Positions 26,380 through 37,335 are shown, counted from the first letter of the stretch. The stretch is 64,000 bases of DNA from Auanema rhodensis (GCA_964057225.1 OZ059895.1:6820001-6884000), one strand, 5' to 3'. The notes: generated by a model not told the origin, from the letters alone. Made by a program: numbers and translations.

Positions 26380-27714
26380 ATGGCTAAATTGATAGATTCA
26401 AAATCAGCACAAGCCCTTTTACCTAATATCAACTATGGTGAAATACCTGCGTCGGCATTAGGTGTTGAATCCACTCGTACTGTACAAGTCCCTTTGAAAA
26501 ATACGTTTCTTCCTCAAGGACCATGGGAATTTGTTATAGCTCAAAATTCCAAATCATTCCTCAATCTGAGAAGATGTTGGTTGAATGTAAAATTTAAAAT
26601 TGTAACCACAAACGGTGATCCAGTACCAGATAACCTTGTTTTTGCACCATGTCAACAATTTGCTGCCAGTTTAATACATTCGTATCATTTGAAAATTGGC
26701 GATGTTAGCGTGTATGACTCTACCGTGAATCATGCCTATAAAACATATATCGAGAATATTTTAATGTATAGCAACGATGTTAAAAAGAGCAAACTTGCCA
26801 TATCAGGCTATTATGCTGATAGATATATAGATAATGCATCCAGTGCTGGATTTAGAACGCGTCAAACGCTTGTAAAAAATGGCATATTGTGTGAGATGGC
26901 TGCTCCCGTCAGTATCGACCTATTTAATCAAGAGCGACTGTTTGTAAACTATTCAAAAATGGAGCTAACTGCATATCCAAACCGTGATAACTTTTTAATT
27001 GACACTCTAGGCTGGAATAATGAAAACAAGGATACTACATTAAAGGAGGAGTTTCCAAATTTGAAAGTAGATATCAGCGATGTACATTTGCTCATTCAAG
27101 AGTTTGATCTAAACGCTGGATTAGCTATGGCTATAGAAGATAAACTCGCAAAGGATCGAATACACTACCCCATGACATCAGTGAAAATGCGCTCTTATTT
27201 CATAGAAGGAGGCCGCTTGGATTCACCTAATAATATATTATTCACGTCTCATACACCAAAACGTGTTGTAGTAGGTCTTGTTGGCGCACACGCCTATAAT
27301 GGTACTTTTAAACATTCGCCATTCAACTTTAAACCGTTTGATTTGAAAAATATATACTTGACGCTCAACAATAGGGTAATACCTACCCGTCCTTATAATT
27401 TAGAATGGCGATCTTCCTATGCCACAGCATATATTGACATGCTCGAAGGTTTGGGACTTGGTCGTACAGATTCATCCAATGGTATTACACCAGCAATGTA
27501 TAAAGCTGGTTTCACATTTTTTGTATTTGATATTTCTCCTACTGTGCATTCGTCAGAGTTATTTGATGTTATACGACAAGGTAATGTAGCCTTGAAATTG
27601 GAATTTGGTCAACAAACGCCGCAAGAGGGTTTATATGCAATTGTTTATGCAGAGTATGACTCTATTCTTTCAATTGACAACAATCGTGCTCCATATATTG
27701 ATACCAGTTTGTAA
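26380..27714 (+). CDS. Maverick/Polinton major capsid protein
   Basis: Intact 444-residue protein. It matches the expected pattern of the metazoan Polinton double jelly-roll major capsid protein, the family to which I believe the nematode F54H12.2-type proteins belong: an early PLKNTFLPQGPWEFVIAQNS segment, central VHLLIQEFDLNAGLAMAIED, then VGLVGAHAYNGTFKHSPFNF, SNGITPAMYKAGFTFFVFDI and a C-terminal IRQGNVALKLEFG strand pair. It would form the capsid shell, with the penton gene on its left. No stop, frameshift or intron. It starts on the base after the core gene's stop. It converges with the polymerase gene; the 137 bp between the stops is AT-rich, with AATAAA near 27747. Confidence 0.85.
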   Translation: MAKLIDSKSAQALLPNINYGEIPASALGVESTRTVQVPLKNTFLPQGPWEFVIAQNSKSFLNLRRCWLNVKFKIVTTNGDPVPDNLVFAPCQQFAASLIHSYHLKIGDVSVYDSTVNHAYKTYIENILMYSNDVKKSKLAISGYYADRYIDNASSAGFRTRQTLVKNGILCEMAAPVSIDLFNQERLFVNYSKMELTAYPNRDNFLIDTLGWNNENKDTTLKEEFPNLKVDISDVHLLIQEFDLNAGLAMAIEDKLAKDRIHYPMTSVKMRSYFIEGGRLDSPNNILFTSHTPKRVVVGLVGAHAYNGTFKHSPFNFKPFDLKNIYLTLNNRVIPTRPYNLEWRSSYATAYIDMLEGLGLGRTDSSNGITPAMYKAGFTFFVFDISPTVHSSELFDVIRQGNVALKLEFGQQTPQEGLYAIVYAEYDSILSIDNNRAPYIDTSL

Positions 27715-27851
27715 TGTATGTAATAAATTCTTTAAAAGATTTAAGAATAAAATTTATTAATACAACTATTTTTAAAAATAAATACATGTACAATAATAAA
27801 ATTTTATAAATACAAATATATACAAGATAAAAATTTATAAATTTAAATATA

Positions 27852-30800
27852 TTATTCACAATAACCGTAGGGTAAAGTACTATAATCTTGTAGATAACAA
27901 AGTTTATCCATTACGACTCTAGTACTTTTTGTCATATCCATTGTGGATATGGCACCGAGTTGCCTCTTTAACAAGGTTGTATTGGTTTTTAAAACCAATT
28001 TCTCTCCATCCATAACGAGTCCGCGAACCAGTCGCTCCATACTTTCAAAGTTTACCACTGATGCTGCCGTGTGGTCCAACGTCTGAAAATTATAAAATTA
28101 TTTGAAAAGTCAAAGCTCGTTCTTACCACTCCCTTTGCCTTTGTTACATATTTTACATCACCAGCCGCATTTACAAGTTTATAACTATAAACTTTTGCTG
28201 CTGGTGACACAAACTTGGTCATTGACCAACCATCGGGTATTTCAGAGGTTAGTTTACCTAACCATTCACCCTTCATATCCTCAATTGGATCTGGCTCATC
28301 TAGGCATCTTTGATAAATTAGAGAATCCGTGTCTAAATAATGTAAGTTTAAATTGAATACAAGTATAAAATTACCTGTATACACCAAATTCTTTCCAATT
28401 TTCTCCATTGCCTTATACAATAGTAGCCTGGCATGAGCGGTTGTATAGGCCGCAATAGCTACATTTGTAAAAGGCGGTGGTGCCAAATGTGAATCCTCTG
28501 GTACTGTTGTGCAGTACGCAACATTATCCACAATTTTGAACCCAGTGAGTTCCCTTGCAGGATCAGTAATGATCCTACCAATTTCTGGGTCCTCAACACC
28601 AATAATCTTGGTTTGGGCTTTATCTGGTCTTTGACCCATTTTACCCCAGACACTATAAGCAAATTTGTAATGTATTGTTTTAAAAAGTTTACAAACCTAT
28701 TTAGCTGCAGTTTGGCAATGCTACGCATGGCAGCATTCTTCTCAATTTTATTGCTCTCCAGAGCAACACCAGTGTTCTCCTCGTGCTCTTGGAGATATAT
28801 TACCTGTAAAATTCTATTTAATGTGATACTTTTATTAAAACATACCTTTTCTTCCTCTGTCATGTTTGGCTTTGGCCAGCCCGACGCCTCTTGTTTAATT
28901 TTTATGTACTTTTGTACAAATTCTTTAAACAGGCCGCCTTGTTGCCATTCTTCCCAGTGCCACACCTCATGCACATTAAGCACTTTATAGCCACGTTGTA
29001 TGGCACACTTGAGCTCAACATGTGTCACAGTTAGATGCAGCTTTCTAGCATTTACATCATTCTGGTGCTCACATGCTACATTTTTACTTTTGACTGCACA
29101 AGTGCGGCAGTTTGTAAAAATTAATTTACCGCCAATACGTGTGCCTAATACAGGGTACAGCAAATTTGTGGGTGCAAGCACGTCACATTTTACTAGCCCC
29201 TTGTATGGGCAACATGTCTCAAAGCTTTTGAAACCCTCAGTAATAACTTTGGGATTACCTACTGGGTAATAGGCATCAAAAGCGGTGACATATGGATATA
29301 GTGAACAAAAGTCCACATACTCGAGCGAGTATCTATCCGAAGCTTGTGCCAAAAGCTTATATGTCTGGGTGCGGCCACCGGTAAAGGCATCTCTAGGTGC
29401 CAAGCGTGTAACAACATTTGTTTCACGCATAAATTTCGCCATTTCTTCATTGGCCGAAATTTGTGCATTAATTTCGTGCTCCCACACTGTGGTAACACTA
29501 ATGCCTTGGCTTTGAATTGCTTCAAGCCTTTTCATGGTTTTATCATAAACCTAAATTTTAAAAATTAAAATGATTAAAAAAGTCACAATTACCTCTTCCA
29601 TTGTTTCACCATTTCTGCCTGGTGCTATAGCGCTCTTGTTGGTGCACTGGGGGCAACCATGATAGATACAGCCATTAATCTACAAAAATTTGCATTTTTT
29701 ACATTTATTACAAATTACTCACCTCATAGCCATGATTGGCAACGGGGTCATAAGCATCGAGTAGATAGCGATGACCATCTACTCTCACTGCAAATTCACC
29801 ACCATTAAGCTTATGCATTAATGGGCGGCCCAGTCCTTGTTCTAGCCATTTTATATACTTTATGGCTATTATACTCTGCTTTTGACCGGCATAATAACCA
29901 GTCTCGGGCAGAATACCCACTTGGTTCTCTTTAATGTGGTTCATTTTCAACTGTAATATAATAGTTTTGAAAATGCTTGTATTTTAAAAAACTTGCCTGG
30001 AATAAAGAGAAACTGGCAAATGTCATACATTGTATGACAGGGTTCCAGCCAGTGGTGGCGGTTGCCAACTTCATGTAAACTTTCATACAGTTGGTTAAAA
30101 TACGGACATCTGTCCTACAATATTCCAAAAGCTCTTCATCAAAATCAAACGCTCTTTGATTACGCTCTTCATACCAAATATTGAATGAAGCTAGGTCTTC
30201 TGCTTTCATTCTAGCAGTACAATAGTACTGTTTTGGTGGTAAAGATGGTAACACTCTGCCATAATTTATTGGATGGTTAAAGAGGTAAGGAAACTGTCCT
30301 TTACTCATATCAGGTACACCAAATGCCTTGGGTAACGCTGATAGGGGTAAAGGCACTAATAAATAACTATCTTTAAAATATAAATGATTAAATTTTTGAC
30401 CTCTTAAAGGCTTGACAACCATGCTTATAATCTTGGTCCCATTTAAAATTGGATCAGGATATATACCACGGTTTATCAGCCTAGACACCAAGAAATGTAT
30501 GTCAAAGCGTGAACCATTATGCGCAATCAAAATTGCATTCTCATTCTCAACAGAGTTGAGTAACCAATCAAGGAAACGATCTGTTACAGACCATTCACTA
30601 TCACCTTGTTGGTACCCAAAATGGCCCTCCTTGGTTGTGCATTTTTCGCATGAATTGGCGTCTATACAACTTTCACAAAATTTATTATACACAACCATAT
30701 TGGGCCATTGTTCATCTGCATATTCATGAACATTTGTACCGTTTTTTAACACAACCGTTTCAAAGTCATAAAAAATAATCTTAAACAAGTAAGCATTACA

Positions 30801-33051
30801 CTTGTAAAGATGTAAAATACAAAGCTTGTATTTTTCTTGCCTCTTTTTTAACTGATCCTTCTTCTTGTCGTTAGGTGGTACCCAACAACAAGAATGATCT
30901 TCAGGCTTTGTTTGCCCACACTTTTTGCAAAATTTCTCATTGCAATTGTGCGGTCTATCTGCACGCACCCTGTGATAATGATCACAGTTTTCACATGTCT
31001 GAATTTAGTCTTGTAAAATTTTATATATATTTTATAAATTACCTTAAACATTCGACATGTTTTTCTAATATGCCTGTCAAAGCATTGACGAGTTTTGAAC
31101 AAAACTCTACAACTATCACATCTTATGCTACTCTCAACCACATTTTCCATCGAATTACATTTTAAGGTGTGGCATTTCTTACACTTGGCTTTACATCTAT
31201 GCAACACTGTTTTGTAAGATAATTTACAGTGTTGGCATATAATACCATCAAAAATCTGTGATCTACTACAAGTTGTAATACAGTCATAATGATTATTTCG
31301 GTAGCCTAGTGTTACCACTTTGCTAGCCGTTTCATTAAAGATACGCTGAATAGCGTACATACGCTGTCCAGGTGGCCTAGCGTATACTACAAACTTATAG
31401 TCTGTATTACAACTTGCAATAATATTTAAATGGTTCAAATTATAATTTGGTAAATGTACAGAAATACCACACCTATTCAATAAATTGATATGATGTGGTT
31501 GATTTGGCAACAAGATGTAGTTGCGACGAAGATTTTGAATCCTCCGCTTCTCAACAACATCTTCTGCTGCCTCTTCATCGGCTCTCCACATTCCCACAAC
31601 TGCTGCTCTAGCCAGGCAATGTGTATCAGTGTTCTCAATTGTGCCAGGTATTTTGAGTTCGGCATCAAAATAGAAACCAACTCTACCTTCACCAGGCATC
31701 AGGCTTGGCTGCACTGGTCTCTCATCAAACACATACATTTCAATATTCATTGCCTGGCTAATTACAGCCTCTCGCTTTGATTGCTGCACCTTGCTGATGG
31801 CATTCATGATGGCAACGCCATCCAAATGCTCCCTTCTACGGAAATCCATAAATATGGATCCCTTTTCAAAGGATGGGTGCTCTATTGATAAACAAAATAG
31901 CGCTTTTTGTTTATCTGGCACACCACTTTCAGCAAGGCACCGATCAAGAAACTCATTAAAGAGCCGCGGCATGACAACATGCATTGGCTCATCAATGGCT
32001 TCCAAATGTGGGAACGTGAGCGATCTAACGACCACGTTGGTGAACCGACCAGTGCGTTTTATGCGTCGGTGTGACCACTATAATACACACTTTTTATAAT
32101 GGTTATACGCTTTTAGTTTAAATATAAATAATTTTTGTTTATAACTTTTTATAAATTTACTTTTCTTTAAATTATTTTTATTAATGTTTAAAAATAAATG
32201 GCATTTGATTTTTAAATATAAAGTTGTTTTTTTTTCAACTTTGAAAAAACTTTTATAAACATTTGTTAATGTTTAAAAATAAATGAAAAGGTCAAGATGG
32301 TGTTTTATTATTTTACTAGTTCAAAAAGTTTGAAATATTTATAATTTGTAAGAATTCAAAATTGGTTGAAAGAAAGATATATAGTGAGATGAAATGTAAA
32401 GATTTTAAAATGAATGCTGTTCAAAAGAATGAATATATAAATTTCAAAATACTTGCATTTGTTTGATAAAAGATATAGATTGAGATGAAATGTAAAGATG
32501 AGAGAGAGAGAATTTTATGAATGCAATTGAAAAAGAGAAATAAATTTCAAAATGTTTTCAAAATATGCAATTGGAGCAAGAGAAAATTTCATGTTTCAAA
32601 AGATATATTATGAAATAATATGTAAATAAAAGATCGCACCTCTATTTTACAGACATCGTTGAATGTCGCTCCATATCCGACTTGCCCTCCACTGGTTGAT
32701 GGGGTAGCAGGATCCCATTCGCTTAAAAAGAAAAAACTAAATGTTATAATTTTCATATCGCTTACTCATCACTGTCATCCAAGGTTATTACTTCAATAAC
32801 CCTTGATGATGAGGGCCCACTGTTAAAAGTGGGTGATGTGGGCTCACAGAGCTCAATCCCACCAGCCTCGGTAGACTTTATACGTTTACTAAAAAACAAA
32901 ATATATATAAAGATTCAAAATATTGTTAAATTACCTGAGCTGATTAATCTCTTCATAATCAAATCCTAGCTCTTCACATAAACGTTTATAACTGAAAAAA
33001 GAAAAAGTTTACAAACAAATAAACAAAAAGACACAACCTATTAGCAGCCAT
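27852..33051 (-). CDS. Protein-primed type B DNA polymerase (pPolB) of a Maverick, 13 exons
   Basis: Exons: 33051-33038, 32991-32935, 32888-32766, 32721-32640, 32077-31043, 30998-29997, 29950-29723, 29679-29593, 29550-28846, 28803-28697, 28652-28375, 28332-28127, 28082-27852. The lengths sum to 4155 bases, exactly 1385 codons, open throughout. Eleven introns are 42-46 bp and one is 562 bp (32078-32639). All have GT-AG ends except the one at 29951-29996, which is GC-AG. The N-terminus is Ser/Asp-rich, then a Cys/His-rich zinc-binding region (about 340-470). Exonuclease motifs: FYDFET (about 513-518), NGSRFD, and YCRTDV. Polymerase motifs: YVDFCSLYP (Asp about 956), NSVWGK (about 1147), YTDTDS (about 1240), TKAKG near 1305. 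This is the replication enzyme of Polintons. The start ATG is the first one in frame with every exon. Confidence 0.88.
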
Positions 33052-33445
33052 TGTACCTTGATATAATGAATATATCAGTCTACACATTGCTGTTGGCATT
33101 GTAATTTGTTATGTAACATGGATTTGGGTACAGCTGTCAAAACTAGCAGTTGCGATAAACTTTAAAATAAATAAGCTTATTGAATACATCTGTTTTTATT
33201 GTCCCCGTCGGATTAATTTTTGTTATTAGTTCTTATTAAATTAACTTTATGCGTTTCATTGAGGTCAGCGCAACTGTTTGTTAATCTTATTGTATTTACC
33301 TTCAATGTGTGCTCTATTTAGTTATTGTATTGTTATATTAGTAAAATAAAGTTTAAAACTAATCTTTTATTATAATTTGAAACCTTTACTTGTTAGAATA
33401 AATATAATTAATAACAATTTGTAATTTCAAAAATTAATAATTTAA
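33052..33445. other. Upstream region of pPolB, probable Maverick terminal region
   Basis: About 390 bp, AT-rich, without an open frame of note. It should hold the pPolB promoter and, by analogy with other Polintons, part of the terminal inverted repeat. The left end of the element is lost, so no partner repeat is available to prove this. Confidence 0.35.
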
Positions 33446-33600
33446 TGTCGTTCTTATCGAATTAACTTTCGATATGTGTTCCATTAAATTTTAGTATTTT
33501 ATATCGTTCTTATCGAATTAACCTTCGATATGTGTTCCATTAAATTTTGTATTTCATATCGTTCTTATCGAATTAACCTTCGATATGTGTTCCATTGAAC
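33446..33600. repeat. Tandem repeat, 55-56 bp unit, 2.8 copies
   Basis: Units begin at 33446, 33502 and 33557 (TATCGTTCTTATCGAATTAA, first copy TGTCGTTC). Each contains the short inverted repeat ATCGAA-TTAACC-TTCGAT and ends GTGTTCCATT. It lies 400 bp upstream of the polymerase gene. It could be iterated binding sites of the element's terminal region; that role is inference. Confidence 0.85.
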
Positions 33601-33935
33601 TACCCGTAACAAGTACGTTGAACAAAACGATATACATGCAAAAATTTTACTGTTCTTTAAAATAAAAACAATACGAACACAATACAATAAAAAATAAACA
33701 AACATTATTAATAAATTTAATAAATAAATAAAATTTAAAAAACAAATTTACATATTTAAATATTTAAAATTTATAATTTTTATTTTTACTTAATATATTT
33801 AAAAATAATTAAAACTATATACATACATTTGAATAAACAAATTTAAAATTTGATTTAAAAAAAAAAAAAAAAAAATCATGCTTTAAATCATGATTTTTAA
33901 ATTTAAAAAAGTAAAATCCATGAACCATGATCCCA
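33601..33935. other. Low-complexity AT-rich stretch, no gene
   Basis: Over 80% A+T by eye, with a run of about 19 A near 33857 and a local near-palindrome around AATCATGCTTTAAATCATGATT (33884-33898). No coding sequence is seen. It is likely the outer part of the Maverick or the seam between it and the BEL remnant. Confidence 0.5.
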
Positions 33936-34045
33936 AAATATGATTTTAACAGCTGACGCTCAAAAATATGTTTTTGACAGCTGACGCGCCCCAAAAGTAT
34001 GTTTTTAGCAGCTGACGCCCCCAAAAGTATGTTTTTAGCAACTGT
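33936..34045. repeat. Short tandem repeat, about 29 bp unit, 3.6 copies
   Basis: Four successive diverged copies of AATATGTTTTTGACAGCTGA-like sequence followed by CGCCCCCAAA, starting near 33936, 33963, 33992 and 34023; the last is incomplete. Each holds CAGCTG. It marks the seam between the Maverick side and the gag-protease remnant, and the reading frame of the latter runs into it. Confidence 0.75.
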
Positions 34046-35686
34046 TTGGGGGCGTGGTTAGTAAATTTTGCACGGCTCTCTACTATGGTGTGCCCGAATA
34101 TAGTATTCTGAATTCTTAGCTGCGATGGCAGATCTCTCTCGGAGTTCATCATTAAAATTGCCCTGCTCTTGTCAGCTCCGATTAATATATCCGGTTCAAA
34201 TAGTTCTCCATTCAACAGCTTAGTTCCTATCTTGATTGACTCTTTGTGTAGAAACTCTTTATCCTTGTTGTCTAGCCAAGGTGCTTTCAATCGTGTGATA
34301 ATGGTGGGGTTAGTTGTGAGCTCCATAACCACCAGATTTCGCTGATTCTTAGCTGCGATGGCAGATGTCGACAAATATGGCTTTGACTTCCTGTGTATCA
34401 TGAGTGTATTGGTTATCCCCAATGCCCCAGAAGGTCTTAAGCGCTGAAGCCATCACTGGCATTTTCAATTTCTTTGCTAAATCCTCTTTAATAAAAGAAA
34501 TTGTAGATCCTTCATCTATGTTTATATTAACTCGTTGATACGATTCTGTAGCATAATTGTAGATGTTTGCTTGTACAATTTTTAATGTTGTGGCTTCTTG
34601 TTCCAGTCGTTGATTTTCCTTTATGGGTTGATCCCCAGTACTCAACGTCATATCCCTCAACATAAATGCTGCTTCTGGCGGCTTCCATCCTTCGTTCTCT
34701 TTCTTAGGTGGAGGTGGACCGCCTTTCCATGGTTTGGGAGCTGTAGCTGTTTCTCTGGCTTCATCTTTTCTGTCTCGTACTTCCGGTTTTCGATCCGGAT
34801 AACACAATGCAATGTTATGGTCTCGACCACAATTCTGACACTTGGGTTGTGTGCAGTCCGAGCTTCTATGGCCACTCTTTAAACAGTTCCAACACAGTCT
34901 TCTTTCTCTCACGTAATTCCTCTTTTCCGCAATTCCAGCTTTATTGCACTGTAGAATGTTGTGGTTGTTCTGCTTACATAGAGGACATCCTTCTTTCTGG
35001 TCTCTTCTGACGACCATGGGTTGTGATGTTGATATCTTTGTTTCTCTTCTATCAGCTTTGTTTGATTCCTCGATTCTCATGATTCGTATCTCAACGCCAA
35101 TCATGCTGAAAATATCATCCAAGCTCCATTGTGGATCTTGTTCCCGAAGTATTCTTTTTACGGTCATGATGGGAAATTTTTCCGCTACTGACAGGTAGAA
35201 CCATGCTGCCGTCGGTTCGTATCCTGCAGCCTCTAGTCTTCGAGTAATAGCTTTAACGTTAGAAAGCAGTTCTGCACATTCATCCGCTCATGGTTCTGCT
35301 TTTCGTAGACGTCCGAGTTGCTGAAACACGTGGGCTACATCTTCCTTGTAATACCCATATTCGTCTATAAGGGCTCTTCGCATTCTCTCGTAGTTCCTTC
35401 CTGTAGGACTAATTCCCGAGATAGTCAAAGTAGCTCTCCCACTTAGTCCTTCATGCAGATAGTGAGCCTTTGTTCCTTGATCAATATCTCGGTTTTCATG
35501 AATAAGATAGTTGAATCGATCCCAGAAAGCTTCAAACAATTCTGGTGTTCCATCAAATGTTGGGATCCGGTACTCCGGTACCTTTATGTGTAGCGGTCTT
35601 TCTCTCTCCATAGATCTGATCGGCTCATGTTCTTGGTGATTCTGATGCAGCATTCGCTTCAGATTCTCCATCTCCTTCTGTTGCTG
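34046..35686 (-). pseudogene. BEL/Pao gag-protease remnant
   Basis: Gag part of a BEL/Pao polyprotein with the start of pol. From 35671 the frame gives a DUF1759-like gag segment (IPTFDGTPELFEAFWDRFNY). It meets one in-frame TGA at 35288-35290 and continues in the same frame through CCHC-type knuckles (CPLCKQNNHNILQC, CWNCLKSGHRSSDC, CQNCGRDHNIALC). A retropepsin start follows, with INIDEGSTISFI where Asp-Ser-Gly is usual. A frameshift near 34360-34420 moves the rest, including EPDILIGADKSRAIL, into another frame. Reverse transcriptase, RNase H and integrase are absent. The upstream end is cut by a satellite fragment, so the gag N-terminus and 5' LTR are missing. Same strand as the env remnant on the far side of the Maverick. 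Confidence 0.8.
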
Positions 35687-35766
35687 ATGTTTATTGTTCA
35701 GACAATCTCAGCCTAGAGTTTTGAATATTCTTCTGAAGAAGAATACGGTGCACGTGCCATTTGCCT
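35687..35766 (+). repeat. Stranded 80 bp satellite fragment
   Basis: ATGTTTATTGTTCAGACAAT through GTGCACGTGCCATTTGCCT is an almost exact piece of the 252 bp monomer, of the left-array GAAGAAGAATACGG subtype, in the same orientation as both arrays. It joins the gag remnant directly to the second virus-like element, showing that both blocks sit in what was satellite DNA. Confidence 0.95.
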
Positions 35767-35961
35767 ACTAAGAAGATCAAAGATATCAAATTCATTGAGG
35801 ACTTTAAGCCTATTTTTGAAGAAGAAGGTTTGAATGAATATACAAAAGAAGAATTAATGAGTATGAAAAGCAATCCCAAGAAAGGTCCTATGTTCAAAGG
35901 AGTTAAAAGTATTAACATTCAAAACACAAAAGAAGATACAATTGTAATCAAAAAGGCGTAA
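35767..35961 (+). pseudogene. 3' end of an unidentified element 2 gene
   Basis: 64 codons open from the satellite junction to TAA at 35961, with no ATG at the start, so the gene is cut on its left. The product is Lys/Glu-rich (EEEGLNEYTKEELMSM, then NPKKGPMFKGVKSINIQN) and matches nothing I recognise. It converges on the ATPase gene with 23 bp between. The tight packing suggests it belonged to the same element. Confidence 0.5.
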
Positions 35962-35984
35962 GCAAGCTTTCTAAAAGGAAGTAA

Positions 35985-36732
35985 CTATTCAAACAAATAA
36001 AAATACTTCAGACATTTTCTGAATCTACCATCTTCCAGAGGACTAGATTTATCAATAGTTAAAAAATTATACTTAGTACTCCATATTTCTCTTGTAAACT
36101 CAAGAAATTCTTCTTTTTTAATTTCACTAGCGTGATCCCTGTAGATGTAATCTAAATTCATCTTATCTTGCGGGAATATTATAAAGAAGTTAGCATTCTC
36201 ACGAATCGTATTCTTTGGAAGCTTTATATAATTCTGTGAAATGTAAAAACAATCTACACCAGAGTGTCTTCCTCTAGTAAATATTGTTCTATTTTATTTT
36301 GTTTTTCCAACATTAGATCATCAAAGATTATTAGAGTCTTCTTATTGGGATCAATTGAACTAGGATCTGGGATATCTTCTATTTTGTCAGATGTAAACAC
36401 TTCAATAATTCTTTGGGGATTTCCTTTTCTTCAATTATGAAGTCTTGCTTTTCAAAACACTTTCTAATTTCTTTTTTACTTAATCCATTTTCGAAACCAT
36501 TTATAAGAGCTTGATAACAAGGTTGAAATAAAGTTGTACTAAAGATATATAAATTATTGTAATAAAGGTATTCTTCTAATAGCAAATTCATTAGTAAATT
36601 AGTCTTTCCACATCCTGATTTTCCAATAATACAACCTCTTATTGATTGAGGAAGTAAAGGATTATTATTTCTTTCAGGATAATAATTTTTGACACTATAA
36701 TCATTAAATTCACTTGTGAAATTGAAAGTCAT
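35985..36732 (-). pseudogene. FtsK/HerA-type genome packaging ATPase, two frameshifts
   Basis: Packaging motor of Polinton-like viruses. The first frame (36732-36379) begins with a beta-rich start and a Walker A motif, GCIIGKSGCGKTNLLM. The second frame, entered near 36415 at a CCCC run, holds the Walker B motif KTLIIFDDLM. The third, entered near 36290, holds FTRGRHSG, ISQNY and TIRENANFFIIFPQ, the arginine-finger region typical of this ATPase family, and ends at TAG 35985-35987. Total about 250 codons, the usual size. Either the gene has decayed or the assembly has two indels; the first site is a homopolymer. It is divergent from the penton gene, with 30 bp between start codons. Confidence 0.8.
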
Positions 36733-36762
36733 TCTTCTTTAGAAAATAATTATTTTATTTAA
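36733..36762. promoter_or_regulatory. Bidirectional start region, ATPase and penton
   Basis: Only 30 bp separates the two ATG codons, so both transcripts must start inside or from sequence shared with the neighbouring gene. It is AT-rich (ATAATTATTTTATTTAA). Such packing is typical of a virus and unlike host genes. Confidence 0.4.
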
Positions 36763-37155
36763 ATGACAACATTATTTCTCAATTTGTACAGAATTAATGA
36801 AAAAACATTTTATTTTGATTTTCCTCCCAATAAAATAAATGAGATTGCAGTAGTCAAAGTTGATGGTATTCTTCAGTTACTTGGTGAAGGTAATAAAAAT
36901 TTAGATTTTGTTTATCTATCTTGCAATCTAGTTTGTGATACTTTTATCAATGAAAGACAAAGCAACGTTATTTGTAAATTTCCAATTCTTAAAGATAATG
37001 AAAAAATAAAAAATGAACCAATTAACCCAATTAACCCAATTTATCACAAACTTATGGATAGACCAAATGTTTTAACTCTCAAGCTTGTTGACTCTTTGAA
37101 TAATCTTATCGATTTCAATAGGTGTGATCTTCATGTAGAATTACACTTGAAATAA
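36763..37155 (+). CDS. Single jelly-roll penton-like minor capsid protein, element 2
   Basis: Intact 130-residue protein. The strand pattern fits a minimal penton: FDFPPNKINEIAVVKVDGI, then FVYLSCNLVCDTFINERQSN (compare the YIYCDIVEYSILGN strand of the element 1 penton), and a C-terminal LTLKLVDSLNNLIDFNRCDL pair closing with HVELHLK. The last part matches the element 1 closing strands in layout (I-x-L-x-D-x-x-x-x-x-I/M-x-F). It would cap the vertices of the capsid built from the element 2 major capsid protein. Size is small for Polinton pentons. Function is inferred from pattern and context, beside ATPase and major capsid genes. Confidence 0.55.
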   Translation: MTTLFLNLYRINEKTFYFDFPPNKINEIAVVKVDGILQLLGEGNKNLDFVYLSCNLVCDTFINERQSNVICKFPILKDNEKIKNEPINPINPIYHKLMDRPNVLTLKLVDSLNNLIDFNRCDLHVELHLK

Positions 37156-37173
37156 TTTAAATAAAAAGAATTT

Positions 37174-37335
37174 CTAGATCCTCTTAAAACCAGATCCACT
37201 TTTTAGTGCTCTTAGAAATGCTGCATTCTTTTTATTCAATCCTTCGGTTCTATTAGTAGTCAATGATTTTTGGGTAATACTTCCTCCTTCACTTACTTTT
37301 TTATTGTTTTCTATTTTTTCTATATGTATATATAA
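37174..37335 (-). CDS. Short unidentified ORF, element 2
   Basis: About 50 open minus-strand codons ending in TAG at 37174-37176, without an ATG. The product ends ...NKKNAAFLRALKSGSGFKRI, preceded by SLTTNRTEG. An SLT..N..FL..L pattern recurs in small ORFs of Polinton-like elements as I recall them, but I cannot name the family. It may be a small capsid-associated protein whose start has been lost, or an exon. The remaining 138 bp up to 37473 is AT-rich and otherwise empty. Confidence 0.3.
   Translation of the reverse strand, partial: LYIHIEKIENNKKVSEGGSITQKSLTTNRTEGLNKKNAAFLRALKSGSGFKRI

Noticed and set aside
28804..28845. In-frame stretch read as part of the polymerase exon
   Set aside because: It is bounded by GTATGT and TTTTACAG and has the size of the other introns; the spliced form gives the better fit, though retention would remain open.
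31477..31780. Overlapping ORFs on both strands inside the polymerase
   Set aside because: They are shadows of exon 5, which carries the conserved frame.
28459..32035. Polymerase as several broken pieces (frameshifted pseudogene)
   Set aside because: Every frame change coincides with canonical GT-AG or GC-AG intron ends of 42-46 bp, and the exons join into one exact frame.
33857..33880. A run as a retroposon poly(A) tail
   Set aside because: No retroposed gene or target duplication flanks it, and the surrounding 300 bp is uniformly AT-rich.
36379..36425. Programmed frameshift in the packaging ATPase
   Set aside because: A CCCC run and a second shift 125 bp further on are easier to explain by decay or indel errors; the family does not use frameshifting as far as I know.
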